Shown here piece after piece: positions 34,484-43,471 of a DNA stretch of 64,000 nt. Within the stretch, counting starts at the first letter, position 1, and each line of letters starts with the position of its first letter. The notes under the pieces are model-generated. The model had not been told where the DNA came from, made no database searches, and saw nothing but the letters and a program-made list of their open reading frames with translations. Origin of the DNA: JBHFEI01 sp041928815 (GTDB taxonomy: Bacteria; Pseudomonadota; Alphaproteobacteria; Rhizobiales; Rhizobiaceae); contig NZ_JBHFEI010000001.1 in the NCBI RefSeq assembly GCF_041928815.1, positions 434,001 to 498,000 on the forward strand, written 5' to 3'. The position numbers and the translations under genes are program-made.

Positions 34484-35548
34484 TCATCTCAGAAAGCCGA
34501 CGATGTCGCGCACCTCGTTCATCGTCTTTTCCGCCCGCGCCCCGGCGCGCTCGGCGCCGTCGCGCAGGATGGCGTCGATATGGCGGGTGTCGTCCATCAG
34601 GCGGCGCATCTCGGCCGTGATCGGCGAGAGCGTGGCGACGGCGAGATCAATCAGCGCCGGCTTGAAGACGGAGAACTGCTGGCCGCCGAATTCGGCGAGC
34701 ACGTCCGCCTTGGTCCGGTCGGAGAGTGCGGCATAGATGCCGACGAGATTGTCGGCCTCGGGACGGCCGGCAAGACCCTCCGTCTCGCCCGGCAGCGCGT
34801 CCGGATCGGTCTTGGCCTTGCGGAACTTCTTCGAGATCGCGTCGGCATCGTCCATCAGGTTGATGCGCGACAGGTCGGACGCATCCGACTTCGACATCTT
34901 CTTCGTGCCGTCGCGCAGGCTCATGACACGCGGCGCCGGCCCGCCGATCAGCGGCTCGACCGGCGGGAAATAGGCATGCACCGGCTCCTCGCCGACGACG
35001 ATGTCGACGCCGAGGCCGGTGCGGCGGATGTGCTCGGAGAAGTCGATGTTGAACTTCTGGGCGATGTCGCGCGTCAGTTCCAGATGCTGCTTCTGGTCGT
35101 CGCCGACCGGCACATGGGTGGCGCGGTAGACGAGGATGTCGGCCGCCATCAGGCTCGGATAGGCGAAGAGACCGAGCGAGGCGTTCTCGCGGTCCTTGCC
35201 GGCCTTGTCCTTGAACTGGGTCATCCGGTTCATCCAGCCGATGCGGGCGACGCAGTTGAAGATCCAGGCGAGCTCGGCATGCTGCGGCACGGCCGACTGG
35301 TTGAAGACGATGTGCTTCTTCGGATCAATGCCGGAGGCGATGAAGGCGGCGGCGATCGAGCGGATCTGGCCCTTCATGTCCTCGTGGACGAGCTGCGCCG
35401 TCAGCGCGTGCAGGTCGACGACGCAGTAGATGCAGTCGTGCTCGTCCTGGAGCGCGACGAACTTGCGGATCGCGCCGAGATAGTTGCCGAGATGAAGGTT
35501 GCCGGTCGGCTGGACGCCGGAAAAGACCAGCGGCTGGAACTCTGCCAT
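34484..35548 (-). CDS. trpS: Tryptophanyl-tRNA synthetase
   Basis: TrpS charges tRNA-Trp. The 354-residue class Ic synthetase has the HIGH-like motif GNLHLGNYLG near residues 16-25 and KMSKSDAS for KMSKS. Length and motifs are standard. It is followed by the usp gene 52 bases downstream. The VOC-family gene and murJ precede it on the same strand with a 78-base gap. Confidence 0.97.
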   Translation of the reverse strand: MAEFQPLVFSGVQPTGNLHLGNYLGAIRKFVALQDEHDCIYCVVDLHALTAQLVHEDMKGQIRSIAAAFIASGIDPKKHIVFNQSAVPQHAELAWIFNCVARIGWMNRMTQFKDKAGKDRENASLGLFAYPSLMAADILVYRATHVPVGDDQKQHLELTRDIAQKFNIDFSEHIRRTGLGVDIVVGEEPVHAYFPPVEPLIGGPAPRVMSLRDGTKKMSKSDASDLSRINLMDDADAISKKFRKAKTDPDALPGETEGLAGRPEADNLVGIYAALSDRTKADVLAEFGGQQFSVFKPALIDLAVATLSPITAEMRRLMDDTRHIDAILRDGAERAGARAEKTMNEVRDIVGFLR

Positions 35549-35626
35549 GATGTCCTCGTCAGGCGTGGGGGCGGGCCGCTCCCCGGATGATGCTGGCGGC
35601 GCTTATGCACGGCCCCCTTGGCGCAA

Positions 35627-36031
35627 TCAAGGCCCTTCGGGCTCCGCCGGTTGAAGCAGGTCCCAATGATTGCCGAAGGGATCGGAAAAGACGGCGACGC
35701 TGCCATAGGCTTCGTGGCGCGGTTCTTCGAGGAAGCTGACGCCGCGGGCGCGCATCGCCGCATGGTCACGCACAAGATCGTCGGTGAACAGGAAGAAGCC
35801 GACGCGGCCGCCGGCCTGCCGGCCGATCGCCGCCTCCTGTTCAGGCCCGACCGCCCGTGCCAGCAGCAGCGCCGTCTCGCAGGCACCCTTCGGCCGGACG
35901 ACGACCCAGCGCTTTCCTCCGCCCATCTCCGTGTCCTCGAGAAGATCGAAGCCGAGCGCGCCGCAATAGAAGGCGATCGCGGCATCGTAGTCGGGCACGA
36001 GCAGCGCGACGCGGGCGATCCTCTGCCTCAT
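35627..36031 (-). CDS. VOC (glyoxalase-like) family protein
   Basis: The 134-residue protein has the paired beta-alpha-beta-beta-beta modules of the vicinal-oxygen-chelate fold (IARVALLVPDYDAAIAFYC, SDPFGNHWDLLQP). Metal-binding residues of true glyoxalase I are not all obvious, so activity is uncertain. The start ATG overlaps the murJ stop by 2 bases (ATGA arrangement), so it is translationally coupled to murJ. Confidence 0.87.
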   Translation of the reverse strand: MRQRIARVALLVPDYDAAIAFYCGALGFDLLEDTEMGGGKRWVVVRPKGACETALLLARAVGPEQEAAIGRQAGGRVGFFLFTDDLVRDHAAMRARGVSFLEEPRHEAYGSVAVFSDPFGNHWDLLQPAEPEGP

Positions 36032-37626
36032 GCGCCCGCCGCCGGATCGGCGGGTTCCGCCGGCCGGGCCTTGCGCTTCAGGTTGCGCCTCAGCATCCGC
36101 GCATCGGCGGCCCCCGTCAGGAAGCAGAGGCCGAAGTAGAAAACCATGGCACCGCCGATCAGCGCCATCAGGGCGGCAAGCTGCGTGACGAGCGAGGCCT
36201 CGGGCGTCAGCCAGCCGGAGAGCCGGCCGGAGGCGTATTGCAGGGCGAACGCCATGGCGACGGTGACGGCGAGCATGCGCGCGACCCTGCCGGCGAGCGC
36301 CGCCTCCCATTGCCAGTGGCCGCGCTTCACCAGCATGACAAACAGCGCGATCGCCGTCAGCCAGCCGGACGCCGCCTCCGCCGTGGCAATGCCGCGCTCG
36401 GCGAAAAGGGGAAAGAGCGTGACGGCGAGCACGCAGTTGACCGCGACCGAAAGTCCGGTGATCACCATCGGCGTGCGCGTGTCCTCGCGGGCGAAGAAGC
36501 CCGGATTGAGCGCCTTGATCGCGACGAAGGCCGGCAGGCCCATGCCGTAGATAGCGAGCGTCCCGCCGACGACGGCCGTCGTCTCGACGCCGAAGGCGCC
36601 GCGCTCATAAAGCACGCGGACGATCTCGTCGGAGATCACCCAGAGCGCGCCCGCCGCCGGCAGCGTCAGGAACAGCACGAATTCCATCGAGCGGTTCTGC
36701 AGGTTTTCCGCTTCCCTGACATGGCCCGCGCGCAGGGTGCGCGCCAGTTCCGGCAACAGCACGACGCCGACGGCGATGCCGACGACGCCGAGCGGAAGCT
36801 GGTAGATCCGGTCGGCATATTGCAGGGCCGCGATCGCGCCGTCCTTGGTCGAGGCGATCATCTGGCCGATGATCTGGTTGATCTGGGTGATGCCGCCGGT
36901 CGCCGCCGCCGGCAGCGCCAGCCAGAGCAGGCGCTTCACGTTCGGGGTCATGCGCGGCCGGCGAAAGCCGATCGACATGCCGGCCTGGCGCACGCCCGCA
37001 TAGAGCACCGCCATCTGCAGCAGGCCGGCTGCGAGAACGCCGAAGGAGAGATACCAGGCGGTCTGCAGCGGATCGGCGCCGGTCCAGAGCCCGTAGCCGA
37101 GCGCGCCGATCAGCACGAGATTGAGGAAGACCGGGGCGACGGCAGCAGCAAAATAATGCTGCAGCGAGTTCAGCATGCCCGACAGCATCGCCGTCAGCGA
37201 CATGCAGGCGAGATAGGGAAACATCACCCGGGAGAGCGCGACGGTGACGTCGTATTTCTCCGGATCGCCGGCGAAACCGGGCGCGATGATCGTCATCACC
37301 AGGAGCGGCATCGCCAGTTCCATGAGGATGGTGAGGATCAGGAGCACCGAGAAGAGGACGCCGAAGACCTCTTCCGAGAAGCGTTTCGCGCCGTCATGCC
37401 CGTTCGCCTCGATCTCGCGGGCGAAGAGCGGCACGAAGGCGGCGTTGAAGGCGCCCTCGGCGAAGAGCCGGCGAAAGAGGTTCGGGAAGCGGAAGGCGGC
37501 ATAGAAGGCGTCGGCATAGGGACCGGTGCCGAGCGCGGCGGCCATCAGCGTCTCGCGGCCGAAGCCGAGCAGGCGGCTGCCGAGCGTCGCGCCGCCGACC
37601 GTCATGAATTTGCGGACGAGGCTCAT
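36028..37626 (-). CDS. murJ: Lipid II flippase MurJ
   Basis: MurJ (formerly MviN) flips lipid II across the inner membrane for peptidoglycan synthesis. The 532-residue MOP-superfamily protein has about 14 hydrophobic segments and the conserved opening GGATLGSRLLGFGRETLMAA. It contains DAFYAAFRFPNLFRRLFAEG, a hallmark of the family. The start ATG 37626 has AAGGGCC upstream. It is 10 bases after the glnD stop on the same strand, and a VOC gene overlaps its end. Confidence 0.96.
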   Translation of the reverse strand: MSLVRKFMTVGGATLGSRLLGFGRETLMAAALGTGPYADAFYAAFRFPNLFRRLFAEGAFNAAFVPLFAREIEANGHDGAKRFSEEVFGVLFSVLLILTILMELAMPLLVMTIIAPGFAGDPEKYDVTVALSRVMFPYLACMSLTAMLSGMLNSLQHYFAAAVAPVFLNLVLIGALGYGLWTGADPLQTAWYLSFGVLAAGLLQMAVLYAGVRQAGMSIGFRRPRMTPNVKRLLWLALPAAATGGITQINQIIGQMIASTKDGAIAALQYADRIYQLPLGVVGIAVGVVLLPELARTLRAGHVREAENLQNRSMEFVLFLTLPAAGALWVISDEIVRVLYERGAFGVETTAVVGGTLAIYGMGLPAFVAIKALNPGFFAREDTRTPMVITGLSVAVNCVLAVTLFPLFAERGIATAEAASGWLTAIALFVMLVKRGHWQWEAALAGRVARMLAVTVAMAFALQYASGRLSGWLTPEASLVTQLAALMALIGGAMVFYFGLCFLTGAADARMLRRNLKRKARPAEPADPAAGA

Positions 37627-37636
37627 CGGCGGCCCT

Positions 37637-40534
37637 TCACTCGTCGGCCCTCGCCCGCTTCTGCGCCGTCCGCGCCGCTGCCTCCGGGGCGATGACGCCG
37701 GAGGGCATCGACTCGCGCGCCGCATCCGCCTCGCCCGCCATCACATGCCGCAGCCGCGCGGCGATATGGCCGTGCCGCGTCTCGCCGATGACCTTCTGGC
37801 CGAGGAGATCGGTGACGTAGAAGGTGTCGATCACCTTCTCGCCGAAGGTGGTGATGTGGGCGGAGGCGATGTCGAGCGAGAGGTCGGAAAGGACGGCGGT
37901 GATCTCGGACAGGAGGCCGGTGCGGTCGAGGCATTCCACCTCGATCACGGTGAACTTGTTGGAAAGCGTGTTGCTGATCGTCACCGCCGGCGGCACGACG
38001 AAGGCGCGCGAGCGCTTGCGGTTGCGCGCCTTGCTGGCGATCACGTCGGGAAGCCGCTTGCTGCCGGAGAGCACGTCCTCGATCATCTTGCCGATGCTCG
38101 CCGCCCGGCGCGTCTCGTCCTCGTCGACGGAAAATTCGCGGGTGACGAGGATCGTGTCGAGCGCGCGGCCGTCGCAGGTGGTGAAGATCTGCGCGTCGAC
38201 GATGTTGGCCCCCGCGGCGGCACAGGCGCCGGCGATGACGGTCAAGAGCCGCGGATGGTCCGGCGACAGAACGGTGATCTCCGTGATCGCGTGGAACTCG
38301 TGGGTCCTGACCATGGTCGAAAGCGCCTTGCCGGCCTTGTCCGCCTCGCGGATGAAATGGGCGTGGCGGATCTGGTCCTCCAGCGGCACGGAGAGCAGGT
38401 AGGGCTGGTAGTGCAGCTTGGTGTAGGTCTTGCGGTCCTTCTGGCTCCAGTCGCGCAGCGCGCCGTAGAGCAGTTCGGTCGCGTGCTTGGCGCGCTCCTT
38501 GCGCGGCACTTCGGAAAAGCCGCCGGAGATCATCAGCTCGGTTTCATAGTAGAGCGTGCGCAGCAACTGGCCCTTCCAGCCGTTCCAGACGCCGGGACCG
38601 ACGGCGCGGATGTCGCAGACGGTGAGGATCAGCAGCATCTTCAGCCGGTCGAGCGACTGGACGCGCTCGGCGAAGTCGACGATCGTCTTGCGGTCGTTCA
38701 AGTCGCGGGTCTGCGCCACCATCGACATGGTGAGGTGCTCCTGGATCAGCCAGGCGACCATCTCGGTCTGCTTCGGCGTCAGGCCGAAGCGCGGGCAGAG
38801 CTTTCGCGCGACCCGGGCGCCGCCGGTCGAGTGGTCCTCGGGCCGGCCCTTGGCGATGTCGTGCAGCAGCACGGCGACATAGAGCACCTCGCGGTCCTCG
38901 ACGCCCGGCATCAGCTTGACGGCGAGCGGATGGGCCTCCTGCTCCAGCCCCTGGTCGACCCGCGACAGCACGCGCACCGTGCGCAGCAGATGCTCGTCCA
39001 TCGTATAGTGATGGTACATGTTGAATTGCATCAGCGAGACGATCTTGCCGAAATCCGGGAGAAAACGGCCGAGCACGCCGGACTCGTTCATCCGCCGGAG
39101 GATCAGCTCCGGATCGCGCCTCGACGTCAGGATCGACAGGAAGAGGCGGTTCGCCTCCTCGTCCTCGCGCAGTTCCGCATTGATGAGGCCGAGGGAACGG
39201 GTCACCTGCTTCAGCGCCTGGGGATGGAATTCCAGCTTGTTGATGTCGGCGATGTGGAAGAAGCGGATGAGGTTGACCGGATCGCGCCGGAAGACATCGG
39301 GGCTTGCAAGCGCGATGCGGCCGCGGTCGTCGATGAAGTCGAGCGTGCCGGCGATCTTGCGGGCGCGGTTGGTGAAGCGGCTGATCACGCCCGTCAGGCC
39401 CGGCAGGTCCTTCGCCTGCTGGTCTTCCAATGCCGCGCAGAAGATGCGGGTCAGGTCGCCGACATCCTTGGCGACGAGGAAATAGTGCTTCATGAAGCGC
39501 TCGACCGCGGTCAGGCCGGGATGGTCGTTGTAGCCGAGCGCCTCGGCGATCTCGCGCTGGATGTCGAAATGCAGCCGCTCCTCGGCCTTGCCGGTCAGGA
39601 AATGCATGTGGCAGCGCACCGCCCAGAGGAAATCGTCGGACTTCATCAGGAGCCGGTATTCCTGCTTCGACAGGACGGCGAGCTTGACGAGGTCGGCGGA
39701 ATCCTTGACCCGGTAGAAATACTTGGCGATCCAGAACAGCGTGTGCAGATCGCGCAAGCCCCCCTTGCCCTCCTTGACGTTCGGCTCGACGAGGTAGCGC
39801 GTGTCGCCGGCCTTGCGGTGGCGCTCGTCGCGTTCCGCGAGCTTCGCGGCGATGAATTCGGGGCCGGAATGGCGCACGATGTCGTGGTCGAAGCGCGCGA
39901 CAAGCTCGTCGGCAAGCGGCCGCGCGCCGCAGATGTAGCGGCATTCGAGGATCGAGGTGCGGATCGTCATGTCGCCGCGCGACAGGCGGATGCATTCCTC
40001 GATGGTGCGGGTGGCATGGCCGACCTTGAAGCCGAGATCCCAGAGAACGTAGAGCATGAACTCGATCGCCGGCTCGGCCCAGGGCGCCTTGGCCTGCGGC
40101 AGCAGGAACAGGAGATCGATGTCGGAGCCGGGCGCCAGCGTGCCGCGACCGTAGCCGCCGACGGCGGTGACGGCGATGCGGGCCGCGGCCGGCGCATGGG
40201 CGGCATCGAAGACATGGTGGAGGACGAAATCATGCAGCACCGTGATGAGCTGGTCCTGCAGCCAGGAGATCCGCTCGGCGCAGAGCAACCCGCCGCCGTC
40301 CTCGAAGAGGAGCGCGCGGGCACGGGCGCGGCCCTCGAGATTGGCCTTGCGCAGCGCCTCGAGCAGCGCCTTGCGCATCGGGTCGCGCTGCTCGGCATGG
40401 GCGGACGCGATGAAATCGCATTGCGCGCGCAGGGCGGCGATGTCGATGATGGCGTGTTCTGACGTCTGCGCTTTCGTCATCGGGGGACGACCATGATCCT
40501 GTGCCAATGGCTTGGCGACCCGCTGCGTCTGCAT
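37637..40534 (-). CDS. glnD: PII uridylyltransferase / uridylyl-removing enzyme
   Basis: GlnD senses glutamine and adds or removes UMP on PII proteins (GlnB, GlnK), setting nitrogen status. The 965-residue protein has a nucleotidyltransferase domain (GGYGRG at 126-131 with GSDIDLLFL), an HD hydrolase domain (LLHDIAKGRPEDHS) and two C-terminal ACT domains (HPRLLTVIAG and DRTGLLSEITAVL). Both activities should be intact. The start is either ATG 40534 (AAGG upstream) or ATG 40480. It ends 10 bases before murJ and follows mutS in the same direction. Confidence 0.96.
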   Translation of the reverse strand: MQTQRVAKPLAQDHGRPPMTKAQTSEHAIIDIAALRAQCDFIASAHAEQRDPMRKALLEALRKANLEGRARARALLFEDGGGLLCAERISWLQDQLITVLHDFVLHHVFDAAHAPAAARIAVTAVGGYGRGTLAPGSDIDLLFLLPQAKAPWAEPAIEFMLYVLWDLGFKVGHATRTIEECIRLSRGDMTIRTSILECRYICGARPLADELVARFDHDIVRHSGPEFIAAKLAERDERHRKAGDTRYLVEPNVKEGKGGLRDLHTLFWIAKYFYRVKDSADLVKLAVLSKQEYRLLMKSDDFLWAVRCHMHFLTGKAEERLHFDIQREIAEALGYNDHPGLTAVERFMKHYFLVAKDVGDLTRIFCAALEDQQAKDLPGLTGVISRFTNRARKIAGTLDFIDDRGRIALASPDVFRRDPVNLIRFFHIADINKLEFHPQALKQVTRSLGLINAELREDEEANRLFLSILTSRRDPELILRRMNESGVLGRFLPDFGKIVSLMQFNMYHHYTMDEHLLRTVRVLSRVDQGLEQEAHPLAVKLMPGVEDREVLYVAVLLHDIAKGRPEDHSTGGARVARKLCPRFGLTPKQTEMVAWLIQEHLTMSMVAQTRDLNDRKTIVDFAERVQSLDRLKMLLILTVCDIRAVGPGVWNGWKGQLLRTLYYETELMISGGFSEVPRKERAKHATELLYGALRDWSQKDRKTYTKLHYQPYLLSVPLEDQIRHAHFIREADKAGKALSTMVRTHEFHAITEITVLSPDHPRLLTVIAGACAAAGANIVDAQIFTTCDGRALDTILVTREFSVDEDETRRAASIGKMIEDVLSGSKRLPDVIASKARNRKRSRAFVVPPAVTISNTLSNKFTVIEVECLDRTGLLSEITAVLSDLSLDIASAHITTFGEKVIDTFYVTDLLGQKVIGETRHGHIAARLRHVMAGEADAARESMPSGVIAPEAAARTAQKRARADE

Positions 40535-40587
40535 GGGCTTTCAACCTTGATGCCGGAGGAAGTGCGCCTGACTTAGGCGCAGACGGC

Positions 40588-40623
40588 GAAAAATGCGACC
40601 CCTTCCGGGAAAGAAGGCCGCAT
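40588..40623 (-). terminator. Terminator after mutS
   Basis: On the minus strand, ATGCGGCC pairs with GGTCGCAT (one mismatch) around an inner CCTTC / GAAGG stem, followed by TTTTTC. It begins 15 bases after the mutS stop and separates mutS from glnD, so glnD probably has its own promoter. Confidence 0.75.
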
Positions 40624-40637
40624 CTTTCCTATAGCCC

Positions 40638-43361
40638 TCAAGGATTGCCAAGTTGTTTCTTCAGCGCGTAAAGGGCGTCAAGCGCCGCGCGCGGCGTCAT
40701 CTCGTCGGGATTGAGGGCGGCCAGCGCCGTCTCCACCGGCGAGGGTCCCTTCGGCGCCGGCGTTTCCTCCCGCCGCGCGGCGACCTGGAACAGCGGCAGG
40801 TCGTCGACGAGCCGGCGTGCCGGGTTCTTGCGTCCCGCATCCTCGAGCATGGCGAGCACGTCGCGCGCGCGGGCGACGACGGAGGGCGGAAGCCCGGCAA
40901 GGCGGGCGACCTGGATGCCGTAGGAGCGGTCGGCGGCCCCGGGGCCGACCTCGTGCAGGAAGATCACCTCGCCGTCCCATTCCTTGACCCGCATCGTCAC
41001 GTTGGAAAGGCGGGCGAGCTTTTCCGACAGTGCCGTCAATTCGTGGAAATGGGTGGCGAAGAGCGCGCGGCAGCGGTTCGCCTCGTGCAGGTGCTCGACC
41101 GCGGCCCAGGCGATCGACAGGCCGTCGAAGGTCGCCGTGCCCCGGCCGATCTCGTCGAGGATGACGAGCGAGCGGGCGGTCGCCTGGTTGAGGATCGCCG
41201 CCGTCTCGACCATCTCGACCATGAAGGTCGAGCGGCCGCGCGAAAGGTCGTCGGAGGCGCCGACGCGGGAGAAGAGCCGGTCGACGATGCCGATATGGGC
41301 CTCGGCGGCGGGCACGAAGGCGCCCATCTGGGCGAGGACCGCGATCAGCGCGTTCTGGCGCAGGAAGGTCGACTTGCCGCCCATGTTCGGGCCGGTCAGC
41401 AGCCAGATCGCCCCTTCCGCCCGGCCGCTCGCCGGCGTCAGGTCGCTGTCATTGGCGACGAAGGCATGGGCGCCCTGCCGTCGCAGCGCCTGCTCGACCA
41501 CCGGGTGGCGGCCGGAAGCGATGCGGAAGGCGGTGGAGCCGTCGACGACCGGACGGCAGTAGTCCTCGTCGGCGGCAAGCACCGCGAGCCCGGCAGAGAC
41601 GTCGATGACGGCGAGCGCGCGCGCCGCCGCCTTGATCGCGCCGGCGTGCCTGCCGACCGCGCCGGAAAGCGCCTCGAACATGTCGAGTTCGAGCGCCAGC
41701 GCCCGGTCGGCGGCATTGGCGATCTTGGTTTCGAGCTCGCTCAGCGCCGTCGTGGTGAAGCGCATCGCATTGGCCATCGTCTGACGGTGGATGAAGCGGC
41801 CGGGATTGCCGGTGACCGCCTCGGCATTGCCGGCCGTCACCTCGATGAAGTAGCCGAGCACGTTGTTGTGCTTGATCTTCAGCGAGCGGATGCCGGTCTC
41901 CTCGGCATAGTCGTTCTGTAGGCCCGCGATGACGCGGCGCGAGCGGTCGCGCAGCGCCCGCATCTCGTCGAGCTCGGCATCGGCGCCCTCGCGGACGAAG
42001 CCGCCGTCGCGCTTCAGGAGCGGCAGGTCGTCGGCAAGCATCGCGCCGAGCGTTGTCCTGAGGTCGTCCGGCAGCGCGCGGATTTCGGCAAGCGCCGCGT
42101 CGATCTCCGCCGGCGGCTCCGACCCGTCGAAACGGGCAAGCACCTCGGCGGCGGCGTCGAGGCCGGCGCGGATGGCGCCGAGATCGCGCGGCGAGCCGCG
42201 CCCGAGCACGATGCGGGAAAGCGCCCGCGGCATGTCGGGAAGGCGCTTCATCGCGTCGCGCAGGTCGCCCCTCAGCCCTGCCTCGCCAAGGAACCAGGAG
42301 ACGCTGTCGAGGCGTGGCGCGATCGCCGCCGGATCGGTCAAGGGCGACATCAGCCGCTCGGTGAGCAGCCTTGCGCCGCCGCCGGTGACGGTGCGGTCGA
42401 TCGCCTTCAGCAGCGTGCCGTTGCGGTCGCCGGAGGCGGTGCGCACCAGTTCGAGGCTCGCCCGCGTCGCCGCGTCGATGAAGAGCGTCGAGGCGCCGCT
42501 TTCGCGCTCCGGCCGGCCGAGGGCGGGACGGGCGGCGATCTGCGTCTTCTCGACATAGGCGATCGCCGCCGAGGCCGCCGCGATCTCGGCGCGCGAGAAA
42601 TTGCCGAAGCCGTCGAGCGTCGCCACGCCGAAATAGCGGGCGACGCGGCCCTCGGCCGAGGCGCTGTCGAAGATGACGGCCGGCTGCGGCACCGCCGTGC
42701 GGCCGAGCATGTCCATCACCGGGCGCAGCTCCGGGTCGTGGAAAAGGCTGTCGGCAAGGATCAGCTCGCGCGGCTCGATGCGCAGGATGTCGGAGAGAAG
42801 GCGGCCCTCCGCCGTCTCGGCGAGGCGGAAGATCCCGGTCGAAATGTCGATCCAGGCGAGCGCGAGCTGCGGCTCCGCGCCGCCGCGAATGCGGGCGAGC
42901 GCCATCAGATAGTTGGGCTCGGCCGGCGAGAGCAGCTTTTCCTCGGTGATCGTGCCGGGGGTGACGAGGCGGACGACGTCGCGCTTGACCACGGATTTCG
43001 AGCCGCGCTTCTTCGCCTCCGCCGGATCCTCGATCTGCTCGCAGACCGCGACGCGGAAGCCGAGGACAATCAGCTTCTGCAGGTAATCGTCGGCGGCATG
43101 GACCGGCACGCCGCACATCGGGATGTCCTGCCCGAGATGCTGGCCGCGCTTGGTCAGCGTGATGCCGAGCGCGCGCGACGCGTCGACCGCGTCGTCGAAG
43201 AACAGCTCGTAGAAATCGCCCATCCTGTAGAAGAGCAGCGAGCCGGGATTGGCCGCCTTGATCTCGATATACTGCTCCATCATCGGCGTCGCCTGCGCGC
43301 GGCTTTCCGGCAAGAGCACGTCGCGGGACGGATCGGAGGATGTCGGGACCTGTTCTGTCAC
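40638..43361 (-). CDS. mutS: DNA mismatch repair protein MutS
   Basis: MutS recognises base mismatches and starts repair. The protein is about 907 residues from GTG 43361. It has the mismatch-reading FYEL motif (MGDFYELFFDDA), Walker A GPNMGGKSTFLRQN and Walker B LVILDEIGRGTATFDG. No internal break is seen. The GTG is chosen because the family N-terminus follows soon after; a GTG at 43424 adds 21 unlikely residues. The gene is divergent from tme across 110 bases. Confidence 0.96.
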   Translation of the reverse strand: MTEQVPTSSDPSRDVLLPESRAQATPMMEQYIEIKAANPGSLLFYRMGDFYELFFDDAVDASRALGITLTKRGQHLGQDIPMCGVPVHAADDYLQKLIVLGFRVAVCEQIEDPAEAKKRGSKSVVKRDVVRLVTPGTITEEKLLSPAEPNYLMALARIRGGAEPQLALAWIDISTGIFRLAETAEGRLLSDILRIEPRELILADSLFHDPELRPVMDMLGRTAVPQPAVIFDSASAEGRVARYFGVATLDGFGNFSRAEIAAASAAIAYVEKTQIAARPALGRPERESGASTLFIDAATRASLELVRTASGDRNGTLLKAIDRTVTGGGARLLTERLMSPLTDPAAIAPRLDSVSWFLGEAGLRGDLRDAMKRLPDMPRALSRIVLGRGSPRDLGAIRAGLDAAAEVLARFDGSEPPAEIDAALAEIRALPDDLRTTLGAMLADDLPLLKRDGGFVREGADAELDEMRALRDRSRRVIAGLQNDYAEETGIRSLKIKHNNVLGYFIEVTAGNAEAVTGNPGRFIHRQTMANAMRFTTTALSELETKIANAADRALALELDMFEALSGAVGRHAGAIKAAARALAVIDVSAGLAVLAADEDYCRPVVDGSTAFRIASGRHPVVEQALRRQGAHAFVANDSDLTPASGRAEGAIWLLTGPNMGGKSTFLRQNALIAVLAQMGAFVPAAEAHIGIVDRLFSRVGASDDLSRGRSTFMVEMVETAAILNQATARSLVILDEIGRGTATFDGLSIAWAAVEHLHEANRCRALFATHFHELTALSEKLARLSNVTMRVKEWDGEVIFLHEVGPGAADRSYGIQVARLAGLPPSVVARARDVLAMLEDAGRKNPARRLVDDLPLFQVAARREETPAPKGPSPVETALAALNPDEMTPRAALDALYALKKQLGNP

Positions 43362-43471
43362 GGCAGGGATACTATTCCAAAAAAACAGGTGCGACCCTAG
43401 CCGCCCGGCGCTAGAACACAACACTGAAGAGGTGCCGGAGGACAGGCGCCCACAGAAAAGCCGGAGGGACC

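Noticed and set aside
37526..40462. Plus-strand open frame of about 978 codons opposite glnD
   Set aside because: Antisense shadow of GlnD in GC-rich DNA; no recognisable domain and no ribosome site.
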